Shown here one piece after another: positions 6,917 through 15,903 of a stretch of 48,776 nt of DNA. The DNA lies in contig CAMLRG010000013.1 in the NCBI GenBank assembly GCA_946482335.1, forward strand, positions 1 to 48,776. Direction: 5' to 3'. The translations under genes and the position numbers were made by a program. Under the pieces are notes generated by a model. That model searched no databases, was not told the origin of the DNA, and worked only from the letters and a program-made list of their open reading frames with translations. Position 1 is the first letter of the stretch; each line of letters opens with the position of its first letter. Source of the DNA: an uncultured Duganella sp. (lineage in GTDB: Bacteria > Pseudomonadota > Gammaproteobacteria > Burkholderiales > Burkholderiaceae).

Positions 6917-9502
6917 TCAGAACTTGTAGCTCAGGCCGAGGTTGTAGCGGCGGCCGTATTCCATCACGTTCTGCATGTACGGATTGTTTGACTGGGTCTC
7001 GACCACCTTCTGGTTGGTGATGTTGTCCAGGCCCAGGCGCACTTGCAGTTGCGGCGTCAGCCACTTCGAGAAGCTGGCCGAGACATAGGTTTCGGACGGG
7101 TTTTCGATCATGTAGCCGGCATTCCAGCGCGGCATGCGCACGAAGGCGCTATGGTAGTTGGCCGACAGGCGTGCTTCGTAACCGGACTTTTCGTACCACA
7201 GGGTCAGTCCGCCGTTATGTTTCATCAGGCCCACCATCGGGTAGTTGTTGGTGTATTCCTTGATGTCGCTGTCGTTGTATGAATAATTCGCCGCCACGCC
7301 GAGGCCGTCGAATGGCGCCGGCAGGCTGGTAAAGGCGTGCTGCGCCACCAGTTCGATACCCTTGACGTTGCCGCCTTCGCCATTGACGGAGCGGGTCAGG
7401 GATGCGGCGCGGCCGTTGACGGTGGTGGCGTCGGTGGTGATGCCGATGTAGTCGGACACCTTCTTGTAGAACACACCGGCCGACAGCAGCGAACCCTTGT
7501 CGAAGTAATACTGCCAGGACAGGTCGACCTGGTTCGACATCATCGGCAACAGCCCCGGATTGCCGGCGCTGCCGGTGATCGGCTGCTGCGACCCGGGGTT
7601 GGTGTCCATCGACAGCTGGCGCGATGCGCGCATTTCATCCATCGGGGCACGCGACATGGCACGCGCCACGCTGAAGCGGATTTGCTGCTTTTGCGCCTGG
7701 TCCAGGTTGAAGATCAGGTTCATGCTTGGCAGCACGCGGGTGTAGGATGCGCCGCCTTCCGCCGCGGTCGGTGCCGCGCCATTGATGGATTCCATGCCGC
7801 TGCCGGTCTGCGAGGTATGCACCACGCGCACGCCGGCATTGCCGCGGAAAGTCTTGCCGAACAATTCGCCTTCCAGGTCGGCCTGGGCGTAGACGCTGCT
7901 GTTCTTTTCCTTGACCTTCCAGCCGGCCAGCAGGTCGTTGGCAGTCTGGGTGCGGCCGTCCGGGCTGAATGCGCCCGCGCCCCACATGCTGGTGGTGGCG
8001 CCCATGAAGTCCTTCAGCACGATGAAGGGCGCGAAACCTGCCACGTTCACCGTCTCGTAGGCCGACGCCGGGATGGCGGTGGTGGCCGGCAGGTTCCAGG
8101 TGGTCTGGCGGTACTTCTTTTCGCGGTCGGCGAAACGGGCGCCGAACTTGATGCGGCTGACCACACCGGCATCGAGCGGACGCCAGGCGCTCAGTTGGGC
8201 GGAGTTCAGGCGGTCGTCGATATGGCCGTCGGTGTCGACGTACAGGGTCGGGTTGCCGAAGGCTGCCGGGTTGCCGGAATCATGGCTGAAAGTGAAGTCC
8301 TGGCGCTCGTCGCCGGTGAAAGACCATTTGATGGTGCCGCTGTTCAGGGCGAACTGGCGCACGTCGCGCCATTGGCTGTCGCGGCCGGCCGTCGAGGTGG
8401 CGACGTCCGCATCGACCTTCCATTCGCCGACGGTGAACTTGCCGTTCAGGCCAGCGGCGAAGTTGTCCATGTCCTGCGTCCACAGCGTACTGTTGGTGGT
8501 CAGGCCGACACCGGTGACGGTGGCGCCGGCCACGTAACCGTTGCGGATGTCGGCGTTCGAGTAATTGGCGCTCTGCCACCCGTCCCAGTTGCCCAGGTCG
8601 CCGGTCCAGTGCGACATGGCCGGCTCGCGGATATTGTTTTTGGCGTAATAGACGTCGGCGGTGACCTGCGCATCCGGGCTGGCTTTCCATTCCACCTTGC
8701 CCAGGACGCTGCCGCGCTCATTGGTGCCGCGCTTGATCTCGGTCTCAAAGCCCCACGGGGTCTTGTCGACCTTGCCGTCGCCATTCAGGTCGGCGGAGTG
8801 GTCTTCGTTGAAGCCCCAGTGGTTCTTGCGCTTTTCCACCGAAGGCTGTTTCTGGTAGCTGAAGGCCATCGCCACGCCGACCTTCTTGTCGGCGAACTGG
8901 TCGATGTAGATGCCGCCCAGGCGCGGCCGCACGGCCCTGGTATCGAGGTCGCGCGCCTGCTCGTAGTAAAGGGCGTCGGCTTTCAGGGAAGCCTGGCGGC
9001 CGTTGTATTTGAGCGGCGCCACGGTTTGCAGGTCGATGCTGGAGGCGACGCCGCCTTCCACCAGGTCGGCATTCTGGGTCTTGTAGACGATGGCGCCCGA
9101 CAGCGATTCGGACGGGAACTGTTCGAATCGCACGGCGCGGTTGGGTTCCGACGAGGCCAGCTCGCGGCCATTCAGGGTGGCACCGATGAAGCGTTCGCCC
9201 ATGCCGCGCGCCACGATCTGGCTGGCATTGCCGCGATCCAGGCCGGCGGCCAGGCCCGGCAGGCGGGCCAGCGATTCGGCGATGGTGGTGTCGGGCAGCT
9301 TGCCGATATCTTCCGATGCCACCACTTCCACGATGCTGTTGGAATTCTCCTTGACGCTCAGCGCGCTGCGCACCGAGGCGCGGATGCCCGACACGGTCAC
9401 CTGCTGCACGCTCGGCTCTTCGGCCTGTTGCGCGAAGGCAGCCGGGATGGCGGGGATCAGGAATAAGGAACGAACCAGCAAGCTGATCTTCTTTTGCTTC
9501 AT
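6917..9502 (-). CDS. TonB-dependent receptor for glycans (first copy)
   Basis: This 861-residue outer-membrane receptor has a signal peptide ending AFAQQ and a TonB-box-like segment (VQQVTVSGIRA). Its plug domain is roughly residues 40-170 (DIGKLPDTTIAESLARLPGL, ARGMGERFIGATLNGRELA). A 22-strand-type barrel ends in the aromatic terminus YKF. The plug wording is that of the carbohydrate-type receptors common in Caulobacter, Xanthomonas and Oxalobacteraceae. It lies between the symporter (60 bases upstream) and GH35 (15 bases downstream), so it probably imports galactosylated oligosaccharides. CGGAGAAG precedes the ATG. It is shorter than, and clearly different from, the second TBDR at 17689-20709. 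Confidence 0.93.
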   Translation of the reverse strand: MKQKKISLLVRSLFLIPAIPAAFAQQAEEPSVQQVTVSGIRASVRSALSVKENSNSIVEVVASEDIGKLPDTTIAESLARLPGLAAGLDRGNASQIVARGMGERFIGATLNGRELASSEPNRAVRFEQFPSESLSGAIVYKTQNADLVEGGVASSIDLQTVAPLKYNGRQASLKADALYYEQARDLDTRAVRPRLGGIYIDQFADKKVGVAMAFSYQKQPSVEKRKNHWGFNEDHSADLNGDGKVDKTPWGFETEIKRGTNERGSVLGKVEWKASPDAQVTADVYYAKNNIREPAMSHWTGDLGNWDGWQSANYSNADIRNGYVAGATVTGVGLTTNSTLWTQDMDNFAAGLNGKFTVGEWKVDADVATSTAGRDSQWRDVRQFALNSGTIKWSFTGDERQDFTFSHDSGNPAAFGNPTLYVDTDGHIDDRLNSAQLSAWRPLDAGVVSRIKFGARFADREKKYRQTTWNLPATTAIPASAYETVNVAGFAPFIVLKDFMGATTSMWGAGAFSPDGRTQTANDLLAGWKVKEKNSSVYAQADLEGELFGKTFRGNAGVRVVHTSQTGSGMESINGAAPTAAEGGASYTRVLPSMNLIFNLDQAQKQQIRFSVARAMSRAPMDEMRASRQLSMDTNPGSQQPITGSAGNPGLLPMMSNQVDLSWQYYFDKGSLLSAGVFYKKVSDYIGITTDATTVNGRAASLTRSVNGEGGNVKGIELVAQHAFTSLPAPFDGLGVAANYSYNDSDIKEYTNNYPMVGLMKHNGGLTLWYEKSGYEARLSANYHSAFVRMPRWNAGYMIENPSETYVSASFSKWLTPQLQVRLGLDNITNQKVVETQSNNPYMQNVMEYGRRYNLGLSYKF

Positions 9503-9562
9503 TATGTAGTCTTCTCCGAGTTTGTAATTTGTTTTGGTTTGCCGCGCGGCTTCCCTGGCCGC

Positions 9563-11230
9563 TTACCACAGTGCCCCGTAGATGGCGGCCAGCAGCACGC
9601 ACACCACAGCGGAACCGATCGCGAATCCGCGGTCGACACGGAACAGTTGCCGGTCGACGACCATCGCCTTCGCCTCGCCATCGCGTTTCCCCGCGAGGCT
9701 GATCAGCACCATGCCCGCCGCCACGGCCACGAAGACCAGGAACATGCGGTCGATGAACGGGATCTCGTAGACCCCGCTGCCGTTGTCTGCGGCAAAGCCG
9801 ATCGGTGCCAGGAAGGACAAGTCGATCATCGTTGGAAGGAACTTCAGGATGATGGAGAACACCAGGCCGCCCACGGTGGCGAACATGGCGGCGGCATTGG
9901 TCGCCTTCTTCCAGAAGAAGCCAAGCAGGAACATGGCCAGGATGCCCGGTGAAACGAAGCCGGTGTATTCCTGGATGTATTGGAAACCGCCTTTTTTGTC
10001 GATGCCCAGCATCGGTGCGATCAGCACCGCAATTGCCATCGACGCCACCACGGTAAGGCGGCCCACCCACACCATGCGCTCTTCGCTCGCGGCAGGGGCA
10101 AATTTCTTGCGATAGATATCCAGCGTGAAAATGGTGGCGATGCTGTTTGCCTTGCCGGCCAGCGATGCCACGACGGCTGCCGTCAAGGCAGCGAAGGCGA
10201 CGCCGCGCAAGCCGTCCGGCAGCAATGCCAGCAGGGTCGGGTATGCGCGGTCGGGATTGAGCTCGCCGCCTTCGCGCAAGGCACCGCCCAGCGCACCGGC
10301 CTGGTCCAGCGCGAACGCTGCAATGCCGGGCAGGACCACGATCACCGGCATCAGCAGCTTCAGGAAGGCCGCAAACAACAGTCCTTTGCGCGCAGTCGGC
10401 AGGTCGGCGCCCAGCGCGCGCTGGGTGATGTACTGGTTGCAGCCCCAGTAATTCAGGTTCGCGATCCAGATGCCGCCCAGCAGGATGCTCAGGCCCGGCA
10501 AGTCCATATAGCTCGGGTGCTCGCGCGTCAGCACCATGTCGAAGTGGCCGCGGGCGCGGGCGAACAGTTCGGCCGTGCCATGCAGTGCGCCCTTGCCGCC
10601 GCCCAGGCCGGCCACCAGGTCGAGTGCGATCCAGGTGGTGACCAGGCCGCCGATCACCAGGCACAGGACCTGGATCACGTCCGTATAGCCGATCACCTTC
10701 ATGCCGCCCAGCGTGATGATGGTGGCAAAAACGGCCAGGAACACCATGCAGGCGCCGATGCTCAAGCCGGCAATGCTGCTGATGGCGATGGCGCCAAGGT
10801 AGAGGATGGAGGTCAGGTTGACCACGATGTACAGGCCGAGCCAGAACAGCGCCATGGTCATCGCCACGCCCTTGCCGTAGCGCTGCTCCAGGAATTGCGG
10901 CATGGTGTAGATGTGGTTCTTCAGGTAGACCGGCATGAAGAACACCGCCACGATGATCAGTGTGGCCGCCGCCATCAACTCATACACGGCAATCGCCATG
11001 CCGATCTTGAAGCCGGAACCGCTCATGCCGATGAACTGCTCGGCGGAGATGTTGGAAGCGATCAGGGAAGCGCCAATGGCCCACCAGGTCAGCGAGCCCT
11101 CGGCCAGGAAGTAGTCACGCGAGGCCGAACCGGAGGTGCTGTTCTTGCGGCGATAGACCCACAGGCCATAGGCAGCGACAAGCGCGAAATAGATCAGGAA
11201 AACGACAGAGTCGAGCGATGTGATTTTCAT
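9563..11230 (-). CDS. sodium:solute symporter (SSS family), sugar transporter, copy 1
   Basis: This inner-membrane protein of 555 residues has about 14 hydrophobic segments. It carries SSS-family hallmarks: the early stretch LTWWAIGASLIASNISAEQF, the following GMSGSGFKIG, and later NLNYWGCNQYITQRALGA and GFVSPGILAMFLLGFFWKK. Relatives such as vSGLT take up galactose, glucose or xylose with sodium. It follows GH115 by 126 bases and precedes the TBDR by 60 bases, so it probably brings a monosaccharide released in the periplasm across the inner membrane. A GGAG lies about 14 bases before the ATG. It is a close paralogue of the symporter at 44502-46178, with long identical stretches visible throughout. 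Confidence 0.93.
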   Translation of the reverse strand: MKITSLDSVVFLIYFALVAAYGLWVYRRKNSTSGSASRDYFLAEGSLTWWAIGASLIASNISAEQFIGMSGSGFKIGMAIAVYELMAAATLIIVAVFFMPVYLKNHIYTMPQFLEQRYGKGVAMTMALFWLGLYIVVNLTSILYLGAIAISSIAGLSIGACMVFLAVFATIITLGGMKVIGYTDVIQVLCLVIGGLVTTWIALDLVAGLGGGKGALHGTAELFARARGHFDMVLTREHPSYMDLPGLSILLGGIWIANLNYWGCNQYITQRALGADLPTARKGLLFAAFLKLLMPVIVVLPGIAAFALDQAGALGGALREGGELNPDRAYPTLLALLPDGLRGVAFAALTAAVVASLAGKANSIATIFTLDIYRKKFAPAASEERMVWVGRLTVVASMAIAVLIAPMLGIDKKGGFQYIQEYTGFVSPGILAMFLLGFFWKKATNAAAMFATVGGLVFSIILKFLPTMIDLSFLAPIGFAADNGSGVYEIPFIDRMFLVFVAVAAGMVLISLAGKRDGEAKAMVVDRQLFRVDRGFAIGSAVVCVLLAAIYGALW

Positions 11231-11275
11231 GGGGCGAGCGTCTCCATTACAAATGAGCGTGGCAACATTTGCTTA

Positions 11276-11299
11276 TCGTTAAGGTCGTTAGATTAACGA
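11276..11299 (-). promoter_or_regulatory. three TCGTTA half-sites upstream of the symporter operon
   Basis: TCGTTA occurs at 11276-11281 and again at 11285-11290, and its complement TAACGA at 11294-11299. Each is separated by three bases (AGG, GAT). The last two form an inverted repeat and the first two a direct repeat with nine-base periodicity. The site lies about 46-70 bases upstream of the symporter ATG, where an operator would be expected. The regulator is unknown. Confidence 0.4.
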
Positions 11300-11332
11300 A
11301 TCGACTATTCCGCAGTTATGATGAATACGTAT

Positions 11333-11359
11333 TGAGCTATGATTTTCTGGAATAGCTCA
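11333..11359. repeat. perfect 8-base inverted repeat over the GH115 stop codon
   Basis: TGAGCTAT (11333-11340) and ATAGCTCA (11352-11359) are separated by 11 bases. On the minus strand the stem begins with the TGA stop of GH115. A 10-base palindrome, AATACGTATT (11324-11333), adjoins it. There is no uridine run, so it is not an obvious intrinsic terminator. It could be a 3'-end stabilising stem between GH115 and the symporter or a protein site. Confidence 0.45.
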
Positions 11360-14146
11360 TCGCACCGATGCCGGCTCGGGCCTGCCATAAAAGGTCGGCG
11401 CGCCATCGAAAGACAGCTCCACCCGGTCCAGCACAAAACCGGGATCGAGCGCGCGGATTCTCAGCACGTGGCGGCCGGCATCAAGATTGTCCAGCACGAC
11501 CGTCCGAAGCGCCGCGTTGCCCAGGACATTTGCCTTCCATTCGTCGCTGCGGCCATGGGTTGTGAAATCGAGTTCCTGGAACGCTCCTCCATCCATGCTG
11601 ACGGCGATGCGAAGTTGGTTGCTGGATGTCAGTGGATGCACCGGCACCGTCACCACCTTCAACTGCGCCCTGCCCTGCGATACCGTTGCGAACTCGTATC
11701 TCAGCATGCCGGTCATCGCCGTCGCGTCCGGCGCAAGGCGGGAGCGCAGACTGCCGCCAAAGCTGCCGAGTCCCGGCACCACGGTCCAGGCGCTCGGCGT
11801 GGATTGCACCGCCGCCACCGCCGGGATGGTGACAATCCGTTCGCGTTCGACCGGCAAGCCGGGTGCGGGGTCGGCTTGCAGCCGCAGCTTGACCTGCAGG
11901 ACCTGTTTGCCGCAATGCAAGCTGACGGCTGGCGGCTGCGCGCCCCCGTCATAACGGATTTCGATACGCTGCTCGAAGCCGTTGTCCGCATCGAGCCGCC
12001 CGCCCGACTGGGAAAGCGTGAGCGACGTGGCGACAGCGCCCGCAAGCCAGGAGTGCGCCTCGCCGGCGTCCCCGACCAGCGTGATCGTGCGTGCGGCCGG
12101 CCGGCCGGCGACGAAATTCACCTGCGCGCCGTCGGAGGAGAATGGGAAGGGATAGACAATGCTGCACCCTTGCCGCTTCGGCGCTTGTGCGTAAGTGGGA
12201 AATGCCGGCGCCTTGAATACCGGCAGGCGGCGCGGCGCCGCATCCATCATGCCTTGCCACTTGCCGCCGCCAAGCGCGTTGTAACGCGCAGTATCCGCCA
12301 CGATCGCCTGTTGCGCCGCCTGGGCGCGTGCCGCCTGGCGGTTGGCGCCTGGACGCCCTTCCCGCGCATGTTGCGCCGCAAGTTCGAGCCGCAGGATACG
12401 CGTATTCAGGTTGGCGCTGGATCGCACCGGGTATTGCACCAGCTGGAAATAGGCATCCGCCAGGTTCCCCGGCAGATTCCCCGCCAGCGCGTCGGCGCGC
12501 GCCACCAATGCGTCGTAGCGTGCCAGGCGCGCTTCCGCTTCGCCATCGCCGGAGCGCAGGTAATCGGTGTGCCGCACCGGCGTGGTGGGCTCGGTCTGGC
12601 TGAAGCCCATGAATTCGGGCCGGCGCTCCCAGGCCAGCGCGTAATACTCTTCCATGATGGCCGCGATCTCCGGCCCGTGCGCAGCGCCGAACTGCGCGGC
12701 CATCCAGTCCGCAAGGTGTTCGTGCACGGGGCGTTCCAGCGCCTTGCGGTCGAACGCCAGGTCGAGGAAGTACTGTGTCAGGTATTCAGCCGGCTTGATA
12801 TCGCCCACGTTGACGATCCACAGCTTGCGCGCGTCCGTTGCGGTGGCGCGCTCCAGCTGATCGCGGATCAAGGCCGGATGCGTGGTGCCGAGCCACAGGT
12901 AGTCATGCGGCCTGCCCCAGTAGGAGATGTGGTAGTAGATTCCCGCGCCGCCAGGGCGCTGCGCCTCTTGCGGCGTGCTCAATTGGTGCAGGTAGCCGTA
13001 GTTGTCGTCCGGCCAGACCAGGATGATATCGTCCGGCACTTGCAGCCCCGCCTTGTAAATGTCCAGCACTTCCTTGTACAGCGTCAGTGCCTGTGAAACC
13101 TGGTCCGCCGGTTTGCCCAGCGCCTTGCCCAACAAGCCGCGCTGCACAGCAATGGCATCACTCACGCCCTGGCGCGCCTCCTCCACATTGCGCGCACCCT
13201 CCATGGCGGAATCGTGCACGCCACGAATGCCCACCGAGTAAATATTCTCGAAGCCTTTCACTTGCTTGACACGCTCATCCCAGTAGCGCACCAGCGATGC
13301 GCGGTTCTCGAAAAAGTTGAAAGCGCCGCGCTGCTTGTGGTCCCACTCGCGCACGTTGTTGCGCATCATCGGTTCCGCATGCGATGTCCCGACCACGATG
13401 GCGTAATCGCGCGCCGTCTCCGCATTGCCCGCGATCTGGTAGAACGGCTTCGTCGAATCATGCATGGCTGGCCAGATGACGTTCGCCTTCAGTCGCCACA
13501 TCAATTCGAAGATGCGGGCATAGGTCGCCGGCCCGATATCCTTGCTCGGGTCATGCTTGGCAGCCCACGGCTGCAAGCCCCAATCCTCGTCGTTGAGGAA
13601 GATGCCTCGGTACCGCACATGCGGCGAGGCCGAACGGACGCGGCCTGCCGCCACTTCGAGACGCGGGCGCCGCGCCGGCTGCACATCCGCCCACCATTCC
13701 CAGGCGGAGACACCCAGCTCGCGCGTCAGGTCGACCACACCGTACACCGTCCCGCGCAAGTCGGCGCCGGCGATCAGCAGGATCTTCGTTCCTGGACGGC
13801 GGCGCGGCTCGAAAACAATGCGCTCATACGATTCCCAAGCCAGCCTTGGCAATTCGATGCCGTCTTCCTCCAGCAGCGTGCGCACCAGCGGCGAATCGTA
13901 ACGTCCCACCACGACGCACACGTTCCGGCAGGCATCCGTGCTGACAGCCTGCACCGCATTGCCGCCCGTCAACGCCGCCAGGTCGCGCGTCAGCAGCGCA
14001 CCGGCCAACGTCATCGTGGCCTGGTCCTCATGCACAATCGCCGGCAGCCGGCCATCGGGATTCAGCCACAGCGTCTGCGCGCGCGCGGCGGCGGCCGCGC
14101 AAACGGCGGCAATCGTGATCAGGATCGTGAGCAGACGTTTTTTCAT
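11357..14146 (-). CDS. GH115 alpha-glucuronidase, exported
   Basis: The 929-residue protein has a signal peptide (cleavage near AAAARAQ) and the length usual for GH115. Characteristic stretches are SAWEWWADVQPARRP, VRYRGIFLNDEDWGLQPWA, LKANVIWPAMHD, ILVWPDDNYGYLHQL and WIVNVGDIKPAEYL. A C-terminal beta domain with a GH115_C-like end follows. Known members remove 4-O-methyl-glucuronic or glucuronic acid from xylan, and some act on arabinogalactan. The start at 14146 gives the best signal peptide; an ATG at 14182 adds 12 residues and cannot be excluded, and neither has a good ribosome-binding site. It diverges from the DUF5597-type GH35 gene. A LacI-type operator in its promoter suggests repression without the substrate. 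Confidence 0.93.
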   Translation of the reverse strand: MKKRLLTILITIAAVCAAAAARAQTLWLNPDGRLPAIVHEDQATMTLAGALLTRDLAALTGGNAVQAVSTDACRNVCVVVGRYDSPLVRTLLEEDGIELPRLAWESYERIVFEPRRRPGTKILLIAGADLRGTVYGVVDLTRELGVSAWEWWADVQPARRPRLEVAAGRVRSASPHVRYRGIFLNDEDWGLQPWAAKHDPSKDIGPATYARIFELMWRLKANVIWPAMHDSTKPFYQIAGNAETARDYAIVVGTSHAEPMMRNNVREWDHKQRGAFNFFENRASLVRYWDERVKQVKGFENIYSVGIRGVHDSAMEGARNVEEARQGVSDAIAVQRGLLGKALGKPADQVSQALTLYKEVLDIYKAGLQVPDDIILVWPDDNYGYLHQLSTPQEAQRPGGAGIYYHISYWGRPHDYLWLGTTHPALIRDQLERATATDARKLWIVNVGDIKPAEYLTQYFLDLAFDRKALERPVHEHLADWMAAQFGAAHGPEIAAIMEEYYALAWERRPEFMGFSQTEPTTPVRHTDYLRSGDGEAEARLARYDALVARADALAGNLPGNLADAYFQLVQYPVRSSANLNTRILRLELAAQHAREGRPGANRQAARAQAAQQAIVADTARYNALGGGKWQGMMDAAPRRLPVFKAPAFPTYAQAPKRQGCSIVYPFPFSSDGAQVNFVAGRPAARTITLVGDAGEAHSWLAGAVATSLTLSQSGGRLDADNGFEQRIEIRYDGGAQPPAVSLHCGKQVLQVKLRLQADPAPGLPVERERIVTIPAVAAVQSTPSAWTVVPGLGSFGGSLRSRLAPDATAMTGMLRYEFATVSQGRAQLKVVTVPVHPLTSSNQLRIAVSMDGGAFQELDFTTHGRSDEWKANVLGNAALRTVVLDNLDAGRHVLRIRALDPGFVLDRVELSFDGAPTFYGRPEPASVR

Positions 14147-14205
14147 ATATCGATTCGGCATGTCTGAGGCGATAAATGGCATACAAGGGGAATAGACGAT
14201 TCGCT

Positions 14206-14235
14206 AGCATATGGTATCGCTACCAAACTTGTAAA
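14206..14235 (-). promoter_or_regulatory. GH115 promoter with LacI-type operator in the spacer
   Basis: On the minus strand, TTTACA (14235-14230) and TATGCT (14211-14206) form a -35/-10 pair with an 18-base spacer. Inside the spacer, 14212-14225 reads TGGTATCGCTACCA, a near-perfect palindrome around a central CG, as expected for LacI-family operators. It closely resembles the xylan-regulon box TGGTAGCGCTAACA described for Xanthomonas XylR. A repressor here would block RNA polymerase directly. The operator also lies 26 bases upstream of the divergent GH35 ATG and may control both genes. No LacI-family gene is in the window. Confidence 0.65.
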
Positions 14236-14250
14236 CACAGTGGAGACAAC

Positions 14251-15903
14251 ATGGAACTGAAATTCCGCCGCGCGATCGGGGCTTTCTGCATTGCCGCCGC
14301 AGCTGTGCCGGCGCTTGCTGCCGCACCGATTCCCGAACTGGTCAAGAAAGACGGCCGCCATGCGTTGATGGTCGACGGCGCGCCCTTCCTTTTACTGGGC
14401 GTGCAGACGCACAATTCCAGCAACTACCCGGGCGCGCTCAGTCAAGTCTGGGCCGCCGTCAAGGACGCCCATGCCAACACCGTTGAAATCCCGGTGGCGT
14501 GGGAGCAGGTCGAGCCGGAAGAAGGCAAGTTCGACTTCAGCTACGTCGACACCCTGCTCAAGCAGGCGCGCGAAAACAAGGTGCGGGTGGTGCTGCTATG
14601 GTTCGCCACCTGGAAAAACACCAATCCGAACTACGCGCCGGAGTGGGTCAAGTTCAACAACCAGCGCTTCCCGCGCATGGTCGGCAAGGACGGCAAGACC
14701 AGCTACTGCATGTCCCCGTTTGGCGAAGAAACCCTGAAGGCCGACAAGAAGGCCTTCATCGCCCTGATGAAGCACCTCAAGGCCATCGACGAGGAACAAC
14801 GCACCGTCATCATGGTGCAGGTCCAGAACGAAGTCGGCACCATCGGCCTTGCGCGCGACTATGGCGCGAAGGCGGAGGCGGCGTTCCGCCAGCCGGTGCC
14901 GCAAGCGGTGCTGGCCTACAAGAAGCCGCCGGTGCCTGGCTCCGCAAGCGGCACCTGGTCCGACGTGTATGGCCCTTATGCCGAGGAATACTTCCATGCC
15001 TGGGCCATCGCCAGCTATATCGAAGAAGTGGCCAAGGCCGGCCGCGCCGTCTACAACCTGCCGATGTACGTGAACAGCGCCCTGCGCGAACCACTGGCAC
15101 TGATGGCGCCGTGGAAGAACAACTTCATCTCGGGCGGGCCGGGCTTCGACGTGGTCGATATCTACAAAGCCGCCGCACCGCACATCGACATCGCCGCACC
15201 GGATATCTACCAGCCGGAATCGGACAAGTTCAGCGCCAACCTGGACTTGTACCAGCGCCCTGACAATGCATTGCTGGTGCCGGAGATGGGCAACGCCAGG
15301 CACTTCGCACGCTACGTCTACCAGGTGCTGGGCCGCGGCGCATTGGGCATCGCTCCGTTCGGCGTCGACTACTTCGACTACAGCAATTTCCCGCTCGGCG
15401 CGAAAGAGAAAGACAAGTCCATGGCCGAACCGTTCGGCAAGATCTACGCGGCATTCCGCCCGATGGAGCGCCAATGGGCGAAGTGGGCATTCGAAGGCCG
15501 CACCTACGGCATTGCTGAAGGGGATGACCGCAAATCTCAATCCCTTACGATGAAAGGCTGGAAGGCCGCCGTATCTTTCCGCGAGTGGCAGATGGGCGAC
15601 CGTTCCTGGAAGCCGGACATGACGGACTACCCTGCCGGCACCGAAACGCCTAGTGGCGGCGTCTCCATCGCGCAAACCGGCGACAATGAATTCATCGTCG
15701 TCGGCCAGCATGCCCGCGTGAAGTTCGAAGGCATCGGCACCAATGCAGGCAAGCCTTCCCTGTTCGCACGGGTGGAGGAAGGACGCTTCGACGCCAACGG
15801 CAAGTGGGTCATGGAACGCAACTGGAACGGTGACCAGACCGACTATGGCCTGAACCTGACCGACCGCATCACCGTGCTCAAAGTCAGGGTCGGGACTTAC
15901 TGA
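14251..15903 (+). CDS. GH35-type beta-galactosidase with DUF5597 C-terminal domain, exported
   Basis: The 550-residue protein has a signal peptide ending ALAAAP and a GH35/GH42-like TIM barrel. The acid/base is Glu194 in VQVQNEVG and the probable nucleophile is Glu345 in LLVPEMGN. A C-terminal beta domain (about 400-550) is of the DUF5597 kind. This architecture is that of compact GH35 enzymes such as the xyloglucan-active beta-galactosidase of Cellvibrio japonicus, from memory of the family rather than a search. It differs clearly from the 815-residue GH35 in this window. GGAG lies five bases before the ATG. The gene diverges from GH115 across 104 bases, and its stop overlaps the convergent halogenase stop by seven bases. 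Confidence 0.87.
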   Translation: MELKFRRAIGAFCIAAAAVPALAAAPIPELVKKDGRHALMVDGAPFLLLGVQTHNSSNYPGALSQVWAAVKDAHANTVEIPVAWEQVEPEEGKFDFSYVDTLLKQARENKVRVVLLWFATWKNTNPNYAPEWVKFNNQRFPRMVGKDGKTSYCMSPFGEETLKADKKAFIALMKHLKAIDEEQRTVIMVQVQNEVGTIGLARDYGAKAEAAFRQPVPQAVLAYKKPPVPGSASGTWSDVYGPYAEEYFHAWAIASYIEEVAKAGRAVYNLPMYVNSALREPLALMAPWKNNFISGGPGFDVVDIYKAAAPHIDIAAPDIYQPESDKFSANLDLYQRPDNALLVPEMGNARHFARYVYQVLGRGALGIAPFGVDYFDYSNFPLGAKEKDKSMAEPFGKIYAAFRPMERQWAKWAFEGRTYGIAEGDDRKSQSLTMKGWKAAVSFREWQMGDRSWKPDMTDYPAGTETPSGGVSIAQTGDNEFIVVGQHARVKFEGIGTNAGKPSLFARVEEGRFDANGKWVMERNWNGDQTDYGLNLTDRITVLKVRVGTY

